Shown one piece after another: positions 33,492 through 43,672 of a stretch of 57,416 bases of DNA (its first letter is position 1; each line of letters starts with the position of its first letter). This stretch comes from Rhypophila decipiens (lineage: Eukaryota > Ascomycota > Sordariomycetes > Sordariales > Naviculisporaceae), in the NCBI GenBank assembly GCA_033297075.1, contig MU858268.1, forward strand, positions 1 through 57,416, written 5' to 3'. The notes beneath the pieces were generated by a model. That model was not told the DNA's origin, did not search any database, and worked only from the letters and a program-made list of their open reading frames with translations. The translations under genes were made by a program, and so were the position numbers.

Positions 33492-35957
33492 GATGTACAG
33501 ATTGAAGACAACGAAGACCGTTGTAATGATGGCCAAAAACCGGAGGATTGAAGAATATGTGGCTATGAGAATACAGAAACGTTCAACGGTGGGATAATGT
33601 AGTCATAGGTTGCTTTGAGTTCATGGAGGCAGATTAGAGTTTGGGACAGAGTCATCGCACTCCACCAGCCTCCAGCTCAGTCTTGATAGTATCTGGCATG
33701 CTAGGTTTCGGGTTAAAGAAGTATATGTCCTTATCGGAGCTTTGACTTGGACGACGAAAAGAGTGCTCTGAAGATAAATGAAGAGCCTGTGAACATGCCT
33801 ACTGAAACCTAATATTAAAAGAGAAATATAAACCCAACAAACCTAACCAGTTAACCCAAACGACGAATAGTAGCGGCCACCTTTCACACGGGAAAGATGT
33901 TATCCTGAGGCTGAATAATGTCTAATGGAAAAAATATTTGGGATAAGATGAAATTAAAAGTCAACCAATTGGTCCAAATATTTAGAATAGGTCATTGAAC
34001 TCATTTGCAAGGAATATGTTGACTATCAACATACTGATCCGAGAGCCGAACCTGCTGCACATCGAGTTCCTAGGAGTCTTGGACCCAGTTTGGCGAACGT
34101 AGACGACACGGGTATCCGGAGAACTGAAGAACGCTCACTGATGCAATCCAAAGGGAAACCACGGCATTCGGCATCCAAGATCATGGAAAGCTATGCCATA
34201 GGATCGAGGATCGGGAGCCCAATATAGTAGACAAAGTCTAAAACTCATATCGGCTTTCTGTTTAGGGAAATAATGGATCAAATATTTGTAAATCAGAATA
34301 GTAGTGTGATCCCATGGTAACAGCCCTATCAGTTCAACAAATCGGGGAACCGTGGGTGATACACGTTGGGGGCGGACCAACACAAACTTACCTGCGACGT
34401 CAAGTGTTCCGCGAATATTACTCGGCTCTCGGGACATCAGGAGGCATCTATCTCGTCACATCACCAGACCTCTTTTTATTGGTTGTTATTGCTTCTACAT
34501 ATTGACGTAACCCTACAGTGTTAAGGTCGTGCAACCTTTGCAGAACAACAAGTGCTGCTCAAGTTTCGTTTTGGGCCGGTATTCGGGGTTGGAGACTGAG
34601 TAGGCAGGCAGATAGAGATCGGGTATATGATAAGTTTAGACATTGAAACTCCGTGATACTACTATTTAGGAACTTTTGATATGCAGCTGATACGGAAAGC
34701 GGCATGAATATGATGGGGTGGTAAGAGGAGATCACCAGCCGCATCCCATAAAAATTGTCCGAGCACTTTAAGCCAGGGACGAGTGAACCGACCTGGCGGA
34801 ATGAGTGGTGGGACTGGGAATGTCATGATCCCCGGAAGGCTGCGTGTCGCTTTGCAAACGACAAACGGTCCTATATGAGGTTCTCAGGAAGAAACAGCAA
34901 GGAGAGGGTAGGTGAGAAACCGTGAACAAGGGGAAACTATACATCAACAGCCTTTTGCCGCTGGTCATGGGTTTGCTTTCGAAAAGAAGCTATGACATCA
35001 ACTGTCACCTCCCGCATTGGTGGTATATGGCTGTCATGACAGTACGATAACATGCCGATAGCAAGAGAGCTCATATCTCATGATCCAGCCAAACTGACCA
35101 GAACATCGAAGCACAGGAGATGAAGCACAGGCCAAGCATCACGCCCCATGCCAAGACCTGCCAACAAGTTGAGGTGGGGGGCACGCTGCGCGGCCGCTGC
35201 TTCCATCGCCGTGGGGTTCCTATTCGGTGACAGAAGAACCGCGGTATTCGGACGGCCAAGGGTTGCCGATGTTGGTGCCTGCGATCAGGTCATAGTTCAG
35301 ATCGATCTGCATGGGGTTCGAAGTTGATACCTGTATCGTAGAGCGGGTCTGAGCTAAGATCAACAGGATTCTCGGCTCCCGCTCCATGCATGATGGGACT
35401 CAGGGAAAGGAAACTGGTTTAGCATTAGTAGGGTTTGGACTAGAGAGGCATTATGATGAGAAAAGGTCCACTGCAGGCTGGCAACTGAAAAACCTCCAGA
35501 CGTTTCTGCCGATGGTGGGTGGGTTGAAAAGGGACAGTGTGTATTGGCCTGATGAAATCTGTGATACGCTGTGCCACAGTTGCACATCCGCAGGTTCGAA
35601 TGTGTCTCTATCGTCTTGACAGGTGAGTGCCAACACCGAGCACTCGAGGATGGCGAGTTTGATCGACAGGTACGAGCCATACTGGCCATGATAGCAATGC
35701 AATTTGCAGATGATGGGAAGACACGGTCTATACCGAGACGCAATGGGCGAGGAGAGATAGCCACCATTTCACTCTTAAGATCCCCATCCGCCTCGGTTGA
35801 TGCCCGGATCGCCATATCATCTCAGTATTTGCGTCTGGTCATAAGAAAATCTCGGCCCAATATAGTCTCTGTCATGAAATAGCTTGGGATTCTGGTCCTT
35901 TGAACCGCTGGCGACTGGCATACCATTCCCATGGTTGCCAGCAGCTGGCTCTGAACG
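33492..35957. other. Long gene-poor region
   Basis: About 2.5 kb with no secure gene. A palindrome with arms tatgttga and tcaacata lies at about 34014-34032. The only protein-like fragment is the relic listed at 35220-35415. Base composition looks mildly AT-rich in the first kilobase. Confidence 0.5.
35220..35415 (-). pseudogene. Possible last-exon relic of an unidentified gene
   Basis: On the minus strand, a branch-site-like gctaaac and an acceptor cag at about 35416 precede a frame reading SPIMHGAGAENPVDLSSDPL, then YDTGINFEP. After one extra C in a CCCC run the next frame reads MQIDLNYDLIAGTNIGNPWP and ends EYRGSSVTE before TAG at 35220-35222. Both parts look like real acidic protein tails, similar in feel to transcription-factor C-termini, but I recognise no family and no convincing upstream exons. 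It could be chance. Confidence 0.25.
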
Positions 35958-37646
35958 ATGACGGGCAAAGAAGAGCTTCTTGGAGGCACGGCGCCACTGG
36001 CTGCACTCACAACCGTCTTCAGGCCACCATGTCCAACAACTTGGCTACTTACCACCACCAAGCTGCCATCGCAGTATCCACCTTTCCCGTCTGCTGGAGC
36101 CGCTTCTTGTGATCCTCCGTCATGGAACCAGAACCTCGACGGGGCAGGATTTCAGTACTACTCCCCTGCCATTTGTCCGAGTGGTTTCGTTGTCGGACCC
36201 AGCTGCGACTTGGGGAGGGCGAGGACCACAGAAGGCTTTCCGTCTGTCGCCCCGGGCGAAACCGTGGCATACTGTGTACCCGCTGGTCTTACTTGCACCA
36301 CAGATACGACGGATTTTCGCGGAGGTGTTTGGGGCTTCTCGCGTGACGGGACAGAGGCCAGCGCAACGGTGACAGTCGGGCCGGCAATCCAAATCCGTTG
36401 GGTGGAGGACGACCTGAAAATTCTCGAAACCCACCCGCTAACGCCTGGCCGAGTACTCGCCGGGACGACTACCGAGGTGAGGACGGAAACAACTACTAGA
36501 ATCGACAAGACACAGCCCCCGAAAACAGAGACGACCACTTCGACGACAGAGACGACCACTGCGAAGACAGAGACGCCCACTGGGAAGACAGAGCCGATCC
36601 AGACGGCAACCGAACAAAACCGGGGCGGGCGACCGCGATTTGGGGGTCGAATTGGGGGTACCGTGACACTCATAACAACAACCAAAACACCAACATATCA
36701 GATTTTTACCACCATAGATATGGTCGGGCCTTCTCCTGACATTCCACAAGAAAGTGGAAGCAAGCTCACGACCGATAGTGTGCTTCTCACAGACAGCAGT
36801 TCGCTAGGAATAGGCCCAACTAGCGACATCGTGTCTGTAAATCCAACCAAAACGACGTCCCCCGCGGGCGGTGTCAGTCCCACTGAGAGTCCTCAAAGCG
36901 CAAGCGGCCAAAGCCGAGCTGACGGTTGGGTTCTTGACCGGGGCGCGAGTATTGTTCTAATTGTCATGCTCAGTCTGCTGGTTGGAATCGCCATCTGGGT
37001 GACATCGTTCGTCCTTATTCGCAGACACAAGGCTGGTAAGCTGACAGGACTGGCGCCAGCCGCCCTGGTTCGGCTGGGGATACGCAAGGGTCGCGTCTAC
37101 CATCAACGAGTGGACTCGGCGTCTTCAACAGCAAACATGTTGGGTCGTGATCGGAGCGGAAGGCGGGAGACTGGCTTCACGGAGCTCGAATCGGGTCCTC
37201 CGCGGGGCACGACCCCGAATCCGGCCGAGCTCGAAGGCCGGGGGATCGGGGATCGACCGCTTCGGTGGAGTTGGATATCGATCGTATCGAGGTTCTTCCA
37301 CGCTGGGCGGACTGGTCGCCAGGGGTCTTCAGATTGGTCTGGCCGACCATCAACTGGGCGTTCCGGTCGTTCAGGCGAGAAACCGCCGACACTTCGGGAG
37401 TCATTTGGCGAGAAGATCAACGATCCTGCGTCGTTTCTGGCTTTCCCAGAAGCCTTGCGCACACGTTCCACATTGATGACTTCCTCGGCACCATCGACTC
37501 GGAGCAGGGGTTCGTCGCCGTGGTCGAGAGTGTCCCGTGACACGTTCGGTGTCCCGAAGGTTCCGCGCTGGGGCCGCCGCAACGAGCAAAAGGTATTGGT
37601 TGATGGATCTGACATGCTTGGGCTAAGAAAGGAGCAGACCAAATAG
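35958..37646 (+). CDS. Single-pass membrane protein with Thr-rich ectodomain
   Basis: An intronless frame of 562 residues. The N-terminal 135 residues contain the cysteine pattern seen in fungal surface proteins (RPPCPTTW, SCDPPSW, AICPSGFVVGPSCD, AYCVPAGLTCTT). A low-complexity Thr/Glu/Lys stretch with TETTT and KTETP repeats (about 171-212) should be heavily O-glycosylated. One transmembrane helix (about 331-354, SIVLIVMLSLLVGIAIWVTS) is followed by RRHK and a 200-residue basic, Ser/Arg-rich cytoplasmic tail. The layout fits a plasma-membrane sensor or wall-linked protein, without proof. No classical signal peptide follows the ATG at 35958, so the true N-terminus may lie in an unrecognised upstream exon, or the TM helix may act as signal-anchor. 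Confidence 0.75.
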   Translation: MTGKEELLGGTAPLAALTTVFRPPCPTTWLLTTTKLPSQYPPFPSAGAASCDPPSWNQNLDGAGFQYYSPAICPSGFVVGPSCDLGRARTTEGFPSVAPGETVAYCVPAGLTCTTDTTDFRGGVWGFSRDGTEASATVTVGPAIQIRWVEDDLKILETHPLTPGRVLAGTTTEVRTETTTRIDKTQPPKTETTTSTTETTTAKTETPTGKTEPIQTATEQNRGGRPRFGGRIGGTVTLITTTKTPTYQIFTTIDMVGPSPDIPQESGSKLTTDSVLLTDSSSLGIGPTSDIVSVNPTKTTSPAGGVSPTESPQSASGQSRADGWVLDRGASIVLIVMLSLLVGIAIWVTSFVLIRRHKAGKLTGLAPAALVRLGIRKGRVYHQRVDSASSTANMLGRDRSGRRETGFTELESGPPRGTTPNPAELEGRGIGDRPLRWSWISIVSRFFHAGRTGRQGSSDWSGRPSTGRSGRSGEKPPTLRESFGEKINDPASFLAFPEALRTRSTLMTSSAPSTRSRGSSPWSRVSRDTFGVPKVPRWGRRNEQKVLVDGSDMLGLRKEQTK

Positions 37647-38485
37647 CATGCGATGTGAAGAGTGCATTGCGAGATGGTAACGTGATGCGAACCCAGAATC
37701 ACGGTTGCGGTTCCGGACGCTGGTTTCGGCAATCGAAGGTCGCAGGAGATTCTGCATGATGGCGAGAGGGTCAAATATGGGGAATGGGGAAGATGCCACG
37801 CAAGACCAGGGAAATGGGAAGGAATCCATCTTTCATGATGGTGAATCGGGCCTGATTATTTGATACCATATCTGCTAGATGACATGTATGTTACTGATAA
37901 ATAAATCATGAATTAAGAGTCGAGAGCAAGTCGGTCACGCGGCTGTCCGGAATGTGTTGTGTTTCCGCAGGTGAGTCGGTGAGCTCCAATTTCAACCTTG
38001 GCGATAGCGTTGACTGGCCCCAGAAGATAACGTTGATAAGCCACTGACAGCGCTAAACCCCGCTATAAGCTCCAGACCCCAGAGCTCCTATTGCCCCGCA
38101 CCAATCATCCCCGGGAGGAGCACCCAGGGTCCCAGAACACCACTCCAGCGAGTCCAGCCGGGCTTCGATCCAACCACCAAAGCCGAAGATGGAGCTTCTT
38201 GTTCGGAAGGTGGCAACTGGAGCTGCACGATGAGGTTAGAAGATCGTCGGATACCGTCACCTCCACAATCAGACCATCCGATATCGACCCGTCAAGTTAC
38301 CGCTTGGATATATTAACCACCAATGCCCCAATGCTGTCGTCTCTCACACCGTATCGGCATCACACTTACACATCTACACCTACATCTTGAAACAACTAAT
38401 CTCAAGAACTGAGCCTCCGACAAGCTATCAGGGGCACTTCCAAACGATATTACCATAAATTACCACATCTCAAACATCCAGAACA
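37647..38485. promoter_or_regulatory. Upstream region of a small hydrophilic protein gene
   Basis: This holds the 3' flank of the membrane-protein gene and the pyrimidine/CA-rich leader (about 38340-38485) of the next gene. No other gene was seen. Confidence 0.4.
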
Positions 38486-38773
38486 ATGACGGCCACAAAG
38501 CCAACAGTCGACACCAAAGCCACCTCCCCGGCCGACGGCTCATCCCACCAGCAGTCTCCCGACCGCGACCTCACCAAGGACCTGACCAGCCCGACAAGCC
38601 CGTCGACCGAACACAGCGCCGCCGATGCGCAGCGCGCAATGGAGAGCACAGGTGCCTGGCAGCCATCATTTACCAGGCGACAGAGCTGGTCGCAGCAGGA
38701 GTACAAGCACGTCATCCAGATGAGCAAGGTCAACCACGACCAGCCCGATATGGGCTTCACCGAGCGGACTTAG
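38486..38773 (+). CDS. Small hydrophilic conserved-looking fungal protein
   Basis: A 95-residue frame with a good start context (agaacaATGACGG). The first 60 residues are Ser/Thr/Pro/Asp-rich and probably disordered. The end, RRQSWSQQEYKHVIQMSKV followed by GFTERT, has the look of a short conserved fungal motif. I do not know a function. The long CA-rich leader and clean stop argue for a real, expressed gene. Confidence 0.6.
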   Translation: MTATKPTVDTKATSPADGSSHQQSPDRDLTKDLTSPTSPSTEHSAADAQRAMESTGAWQPSFTRRQSWSQQEYKHVIQMSKVNHDQPDMGFTERT

Positions 38774-40456
38774 GAAGTCGAGGTTGTCATTGAGGAGGAA
38801 AAGGGGGAGGACAATTGAGCCCCGAGAATAGAGACGAGGGGAATGACGCACCGCCCAATTCGAGCAAGCAGCATCGTCGACATCTCATTAAAACAGAAAA
38901 CAGCAGCATACTGCTGAGGTCCTTTTGATCCTTTAGAGCGATATGCTGCAAACCTGGTCCACCTGACGAGCGAACCACAGAACTCCCACGCTCGGATTCG
39001 GTCTTTTCCTCTACCTTCATGGTCACCAAAATGGGACTTTGCATTTTTTGCTATTTCATATTTATTTCACTTTTGGCCGGCGCTTTGCCGGCGCGTTCAA
39101 GGAAACGACTCATGGCACTTTCCTGGGTTGATCGTCTGCACTGCACTGTTCTGACTTTACTGGGACATGACATGGATTTTGGGATCACGGTTGGAATGGG
39201 AATTTAACAGGCCTCTGGGAGAACGAAAAAAAACCAAGGCTGTCATGTTGGCAGGGATGGAACACACGGGCTCAAGCGGTCAAAACCATGCATCCTCATG
39301 ATCTTGGAAGGGTTCCATAGCATATATAGGGCAGTTTTGGAGCACTGTGTTATGCAGCAGTGCCTGTTAACGAAATCACGAATTATCTTATTTCCATCAG
39401 GATCTTGACTCGTTTTCTCAGTTGCCTTCCACTCACGTATGCGTGAACCACCCAGCTCCGGGGCCATGGTGTAATGTTAAGTTGGGGTCCAGTCTCAAGT
39501 TGGTTCTGTTTGTCCTGTGCCTCCTTTCCACCTCCTTCCCACCTCCTTCCCCCTACCTCGTCTTGCCTACCAAACACACCTAGAAACTCTGTTGATAAGA
39601 CTTGACACCCAACAGTCCAGAATGCTGCACATCGTACATACATGACTTGCCGTCGAAGCTTTCCATTCCGTCTGATGCTACCCCGAGTGATCCCATCCCA
39701 CCACACCCGAGTTTGTCCGATTCATTAATACACTCCTTATCCCGTCTCGCCTTCTCATCCCATGATTCGGATGGCTCAAGTTCCGGCAGCCGTCGGTAAT
39801 GGATTGGGATGACGATAAAGGCAGAAATGAGACGAAAGTGCCTACCTACTCAGCGCCAGTCACATGGGGGAGACTCAGACCCTCTAGCAACTTCTGCGGA
39901 CAGTTTCAGTTGAACAGAGTATTCCCATCCATCAAGAGGAGTGTGCCTTGAGAATAGATGCTCAGAATAATGACAATTCGCTGTGATACATCATATTCTT
40001 ATCTGTGTACCGTAACGCTGTTGTTGTGGGCCTAATCCCATGACTATGTATGTGCGACAATGCCAATGCCAACCTGTTATGAACAGTGGAAGCAATATTG
40101 ATAACGCCTGTCGCGAACCTCGTTCCCACAAGAAGGCTCAACCCAAACGAGTGTGAGTGAGCAGAGATAGAGAAGCCCTCCAAGAGTCGAGAGATCCAAG
40201 TGGACCCAAAGCACCGAGCGACAAGTGAGTTCACCGCCCCAGGCATACCCATGATGTAAAGCAGAATACCACACTCTCGAAAGGAAAGATATTTGGTATC
40301 GAAAGGAAAACGCCAGATAGAAAAGCATGAGTGACCACCTCCACTAACCCAACGAAGGGGAGAACCTAGAAATGAAAAGAAAGGAAAAGTGTCACATTGA
40401 CGGTATGCTTGATTCACTGAGCACCACGGCGTCAAACAAAATGAACAGAACAGAAC
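38774..40456. other. Gene-free intergenic region
   Basis: 3' flanks of two convergent genes. It holds CT-rich tracts around 39520-39560 and short frames only. Confidence 0.5.
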
Positions 40457-43400
40457 TTAAAGACGACCACGAGTGCCTTTGCCATCCACGCCCCCAGTCT
40501 TGAAGTAATTGCCGACCACAGCAACAGAGTAGGATAACCCGCCAAGCCACAGAGCGCTTACCAGGAGCCGCTTGGGTAGACTCTTATGAATCTTGTCGTC
40601 ACTCTGCTCTGATGCGGACTTGGAACGATTTGATGTGGGGGTCTCCCGAGAAGTCTCAGACCCGGGCTCGATACTCTCAGCTGAAGCGTAAGAGGGATTG
40701 GAACCGCAGTATGGCGGTGGCAGGTTGTAGTTGACGAAGCCGGTCGGGCTCAGGCTAGTGAACCGATACGCATCAATCTCCCGCAACCCGCCGCCAGTCA
40801 TATCGATCGGGTTGATAAGCGGTGGGTTGGACGAAAGTGCAGTGGGCTCACCGTTTTCTTGCCTTGCGGAGGCATTGTCAGAAGTATCTGGGGTAACCCA
40901 AGCCTCCCGTAGCTTGCGAAAAATGAGAACATCCCCGTTCCCAGAAACAATCTCGAAGCCCTGTGCTTGCAAAGGCGCAAAATGAGGGAGAAACTTGGAC
41001 GGATGGGAAATGCGCAACAGGACCTCGGCAGGAGTTAACGGGGTAGCAGTGTCGGGGACAATCGATGTTGTCTCGGCGATTTCCACACTTTGACTTTCGG
41101 CATTATACACAAGGACCTTGTAGAGCATAGGCGTTGCGGTGTCCAAACCGGAAGATTCTGTCGCTGGCGGAGATGTAGAGGCTGATGATTGTGGCTCGGG
41201 GTTCGTTGAATTGTAGATGGTAGCATAGACGGGCACGTCTTTGCCACACTCCTTCGCGTACGAGGTCTCGAGGCCCTGGGGCTCTTTGGAATATTGATCA
41301 AGGAGGCCAGATTTTTGACCATTGCCAAGTTTTTGATGACGGTCCAGTGCAGACTCCAACGCATTGGGCGATTTGGGCAGCGAATCATGAGCCTTGGACT
41401 TTGGTATCTCGACCTGGCTCTGGAAAGGGGGCCTCCAACAATTTGGCAGCAATGCTGAATCCTGGCCGGAATTGGCAAGGCTCCACGACTGGGTGAACTC
41501 CTCGGGGAAGTCTCGTACGTAGTTCCCGGTCAAGGATTTGAACGAGTCTGGTTCCTCGTTGACGCCATCGACTTTTGCGTTGCCAGCAGCCGATTCCTCG
41601 GCAGCAGTCTCTGCCATCAGAAGCTCCTGCAGTTGTCGATACTCTGACTTTGATGTCTCCAGGCCCTCTGTCCCGCCCGCCATCTCTTCGACCGTACTGG
41701 GGGTGTCATGGTTCTGCTCCTTCAAATGAGACGCGGTTGGCCCATCCAACTCGTTAAAGTGAACTGTCTTGTATTCCTTCAGGTCAGCTCCAGTTCCGTG
41801 TCCGGGGGGTGGGGTCATGGTTTCTGAGTCTTCGTAACCGAACGCCTCATGGTATCCCAAATCAGGAACCTCGGTGCAGGACTCACTTTGGGCCGCATAT
41901 TTACCGTCGGGCTCGTGGCTTCGAAAAGCCTGGTACTGGCCCAGCTCTTGCGATTGCTTTGCGGATTGGGATTGCTCCGTGGCGTATTTTCCATCAGGCT
42001 CGTGGCTGAGGAACGGTCCATAGGTCTCAAGATCTCTGTAATCCTCGGTAGGATCAACCTGCGAACTCACAGCATACTTCCCATCGGGCTCGTGACTCCT
42101 GAACGCCTGATAACGAGTTACCTCGACTCTGTCCTCGGTTGAGTTTTGGTGGCTCGCGGCGTACTTTCCATCCGGCTCATGACTCCGAAAAGATGTGTAC
42201 TGGGCCAATTCTTCGGGATCCGGAGTTGGCTTGACATAGTTCGCAGCATACAACCCATCAGGTTCATGACTGCGAAAGGCGCCGTACATGCTTAACTCCT
42301 CAGGGTCAATCTCGGATGCGGCACTGGTATCGGCTTTTGCCTTGTACTTGCCATCCGGCTCGTGGGCTCTGACAGGGCCATATTCTCCAAGGTCTTCGTA
42401 TTGCGGGACCGAGGACTCTTGTTGCACTTTGTACTTGCCGTCTGGCTCGTAGGCTTTGGTAGGACCATATTTGTGCAGGTCTTCATATCGTTGGATATCA
42501 CCTTCAGCATTGGTGTGTGATGAAAGGACTTGGCTGGGCTGATGGGACGTGCCGGCCTCGTACTCCTCCAAATCCTGGTATTCCCTCGTCTCGGCGTCCG
42601 CCTGTGCCTTATACTTCCCATCTGGCTCATGGGATCGAACAGCGACATAGCTGGATAGGTCCCCATATTGCTCGCAAGGTTGCTGATCAGATGGCCGCGA
42701 CTTTTCATCTGGTACCGGGCGATACTTGTGCAGATCTGTGTACTCAGAGGCATCCGGGCCCAAAGCCCAGACCTTTGGAGAGGTGACACCGTCTTCGTGG
42801 TGCCAGAAGACTTCCTGGTGCTTCCATGTTATGGCATTGAGCAGCTCAGAGTCTGGCTTGGAAACATCAGACTGCAGCCCTATGGAGACGGGATCCCAAG
42901 GAGTTGAATCGATCTTAACCTTGCTATACTTCTTCAACTCTGCCTCGGGTGGGGGACCATCGTAGAAGATGGGCGGCTGGGTGCTTGTGCATTCCGGAGC
43001 CATGAATTGGGCAAACTGGGAACGATACGACTTGAAGGATGAAACTGCGTGTTCCGGACCGCTGGGCTTGGGGACTTTGCGATTGGTGATTGGGTCGATA
43101 ACATAGTCTGTCTCGACACTCAAGGTGCCCTTGGTCCTCGGCTGGCCGCGACGATGCTTCTTGGGATGGGCTGCCTTGGCTTTGGGATATTGCTCTTGAT
43201 GATGGCCGAACAAGAGATCCTCGAGGGGAGCTCGCTCAGCATCCTCAATGTTTTGACCAGGACGGATACCCTCGGGATTGTCGGGGGTTTTCTGAGCAAA
43301 ACGCATCTTTGGGGCCTTTGCCCCATCTTCCGTGTCACCAATGGCGGCATCCCAATAGCCCCTGAGCTCGCGCTTGTGAGCGGGCTTGGCATCACCCGAG

Positions 43401-43672
43401 GCAACGGAATTTGGGTCCCAAGAGAGCCTCCGACTCAATGCCTCGGCATACTTGTATCGGAATTGGCGTTGACGGCGACAATCGTTCTGGCTGAACTCGG
43501 GGTCGAAGTAGGATGTCCACAGCCGACCGAAGCGGAAAGCGCGGACTTGGTGCTGGGAGTGGCAAACCGCGGGAGCGGCAGCAAAGGCCCGTGACGAGCC
43601 AATTGCACTTAGAGATGCCCGCCGAGCACCTTGCGCGCGGGTGGTAAGTTGGGTTGCGGTTGTTAACGTCAT
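40457..43672 (-). CDS. Large repeat protein, probably mitochondrial
   Basis: An intronless 1071-residue frame. The start (MTLTTATQLTTRAQGARRAS, then RAFAAAPAVCHS) is rich in Arg, Ser and Ala without acids, as in a mitochondrial presequence. Residues about 311-593 carry eight clear copies of a roughly 29-residue repeat with the core FRSHEPDGKYA; the EPDG cores begin near 348, 408, 437, 469, 498, 527, 557 and 586, with degenerate copies between. A conserved-looking C-terminal domain follows (about 880-960, TPAEVLLRISHPSKFLPHFA, then GDVLIFRKLREAW). A final hydrophobic segment (KRLLVSALWLGGLSYSVAVV) suggests membrane attachment near the C-terminus. I know similar proteins only as serine-threonine-rich proteins of filamentous fungi, without a proven role. 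Expression from a divergent promoter shared with listerin is possible but the gap is 2.3 kb. Confidence 0.8.
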   Translation of the reverse strand: MTLTTATQLTTRAQGARRASLSAIGSSRAFAAAPAVCHSQHQVRAFRFGRLWTSYFDPEFSQNDCRRQRQFRYKYAEALSRRLSWDPNSVASGDAKPAHKRELRGYWDAAIGDTEDGAKAPKMRFAQKTPDNPEGIRPGQNIEDAERAPLEDLLFGHHQEQYPKAKAAHPKKHRRGQPRTKGTLSVETDYVIDPITNRKVPKPSGPEHAVSSFKSYRSQFAQFMAPECTSTQPPIFYDGPPPEAELKKYSKVKIDSTPWDPVSIGLQSDVSKPDSELLNAITWKHQEVFWHHEDGVTSPKVWALGPDASEYTDLHKYRPVPDEKSRPSDQQPCEQYGDLSSYVAVRSHEPDGKYKAQADAETREYQDLEEYEAGTSHQPSQVLSSHTNAEGDIQRYEDLHKYGPTKAYEPDGKYKVQQESSVPQYEDLGEYGPVRAHEPDGKYKAKADTSAASEIDPEELSMYGAFRSHEPDGLYAANYVKPTPDPEELAQYTSFRSHEPDGKYAASHQNSTEDRVEVTRYQAFRSHEPDGKYAVSSQVDPTEDYRDLETYGPFLSHEPDGKYATEQSQSAKQSQELGQYQAFRSHEPDGKYAAQSESCTEVPDLGYHEAFGYEDSETMTPPPGHGTGADLKEYKTVHFNELDGPTASHLKEQNHDTPSTVEEMAGGTEGLETSKSEYRQLQELLMAETAAEESAAGNAKVDGVNEEPDSFKSLTGNYVRDFPEEFTQSWSLANSGQDSALLPNCWRPPFQSQVEIPKSKAHDSLPKSPNALESALDRHQKLGNGQKSGLLDQYSKEPQGLETSYAKECGKDVPVYATIYNSTNPEPQSSASTSPPATESSGLDTATPMLYKVLVYNAESQSVEIAETTSIVPDTATPLTPAEVLLRISHPSKFLPHFAPLQAQGFEIVSGNGDVLIFRKLREAWVTPDTSDNASARQENGEPTALSSNPPLINPIDMTGGGLREIDAYRFTSLSPTGFVNYNLPPPYCGSNPSYASAESIEPGSETSRETPTSNRSKSASEQSDDKIHKSLPKRLLVSALWLGGLSYSVAVVGNYFKTGGVDGKGTRGRL
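41894..42742 (-). repeat. Coding repeat: about ten 87-base units
   Basis: These bases encode the 29-residue SHEPDGKYA repeats of the large mitochondrial-like protein. On the plus strand the core reads ccatc-ggctcgtg with small variation, so the DNA units are also visibly similar. Spacings between the better copies are 29-32 codons. Confidence 0.8.

Noticed and set aside
35585..35605. ggttcgaa motif resembling a tRNA T-loop
   Set aside because: The flanking bases do not form the T-stem and no other tRNA arm is present.
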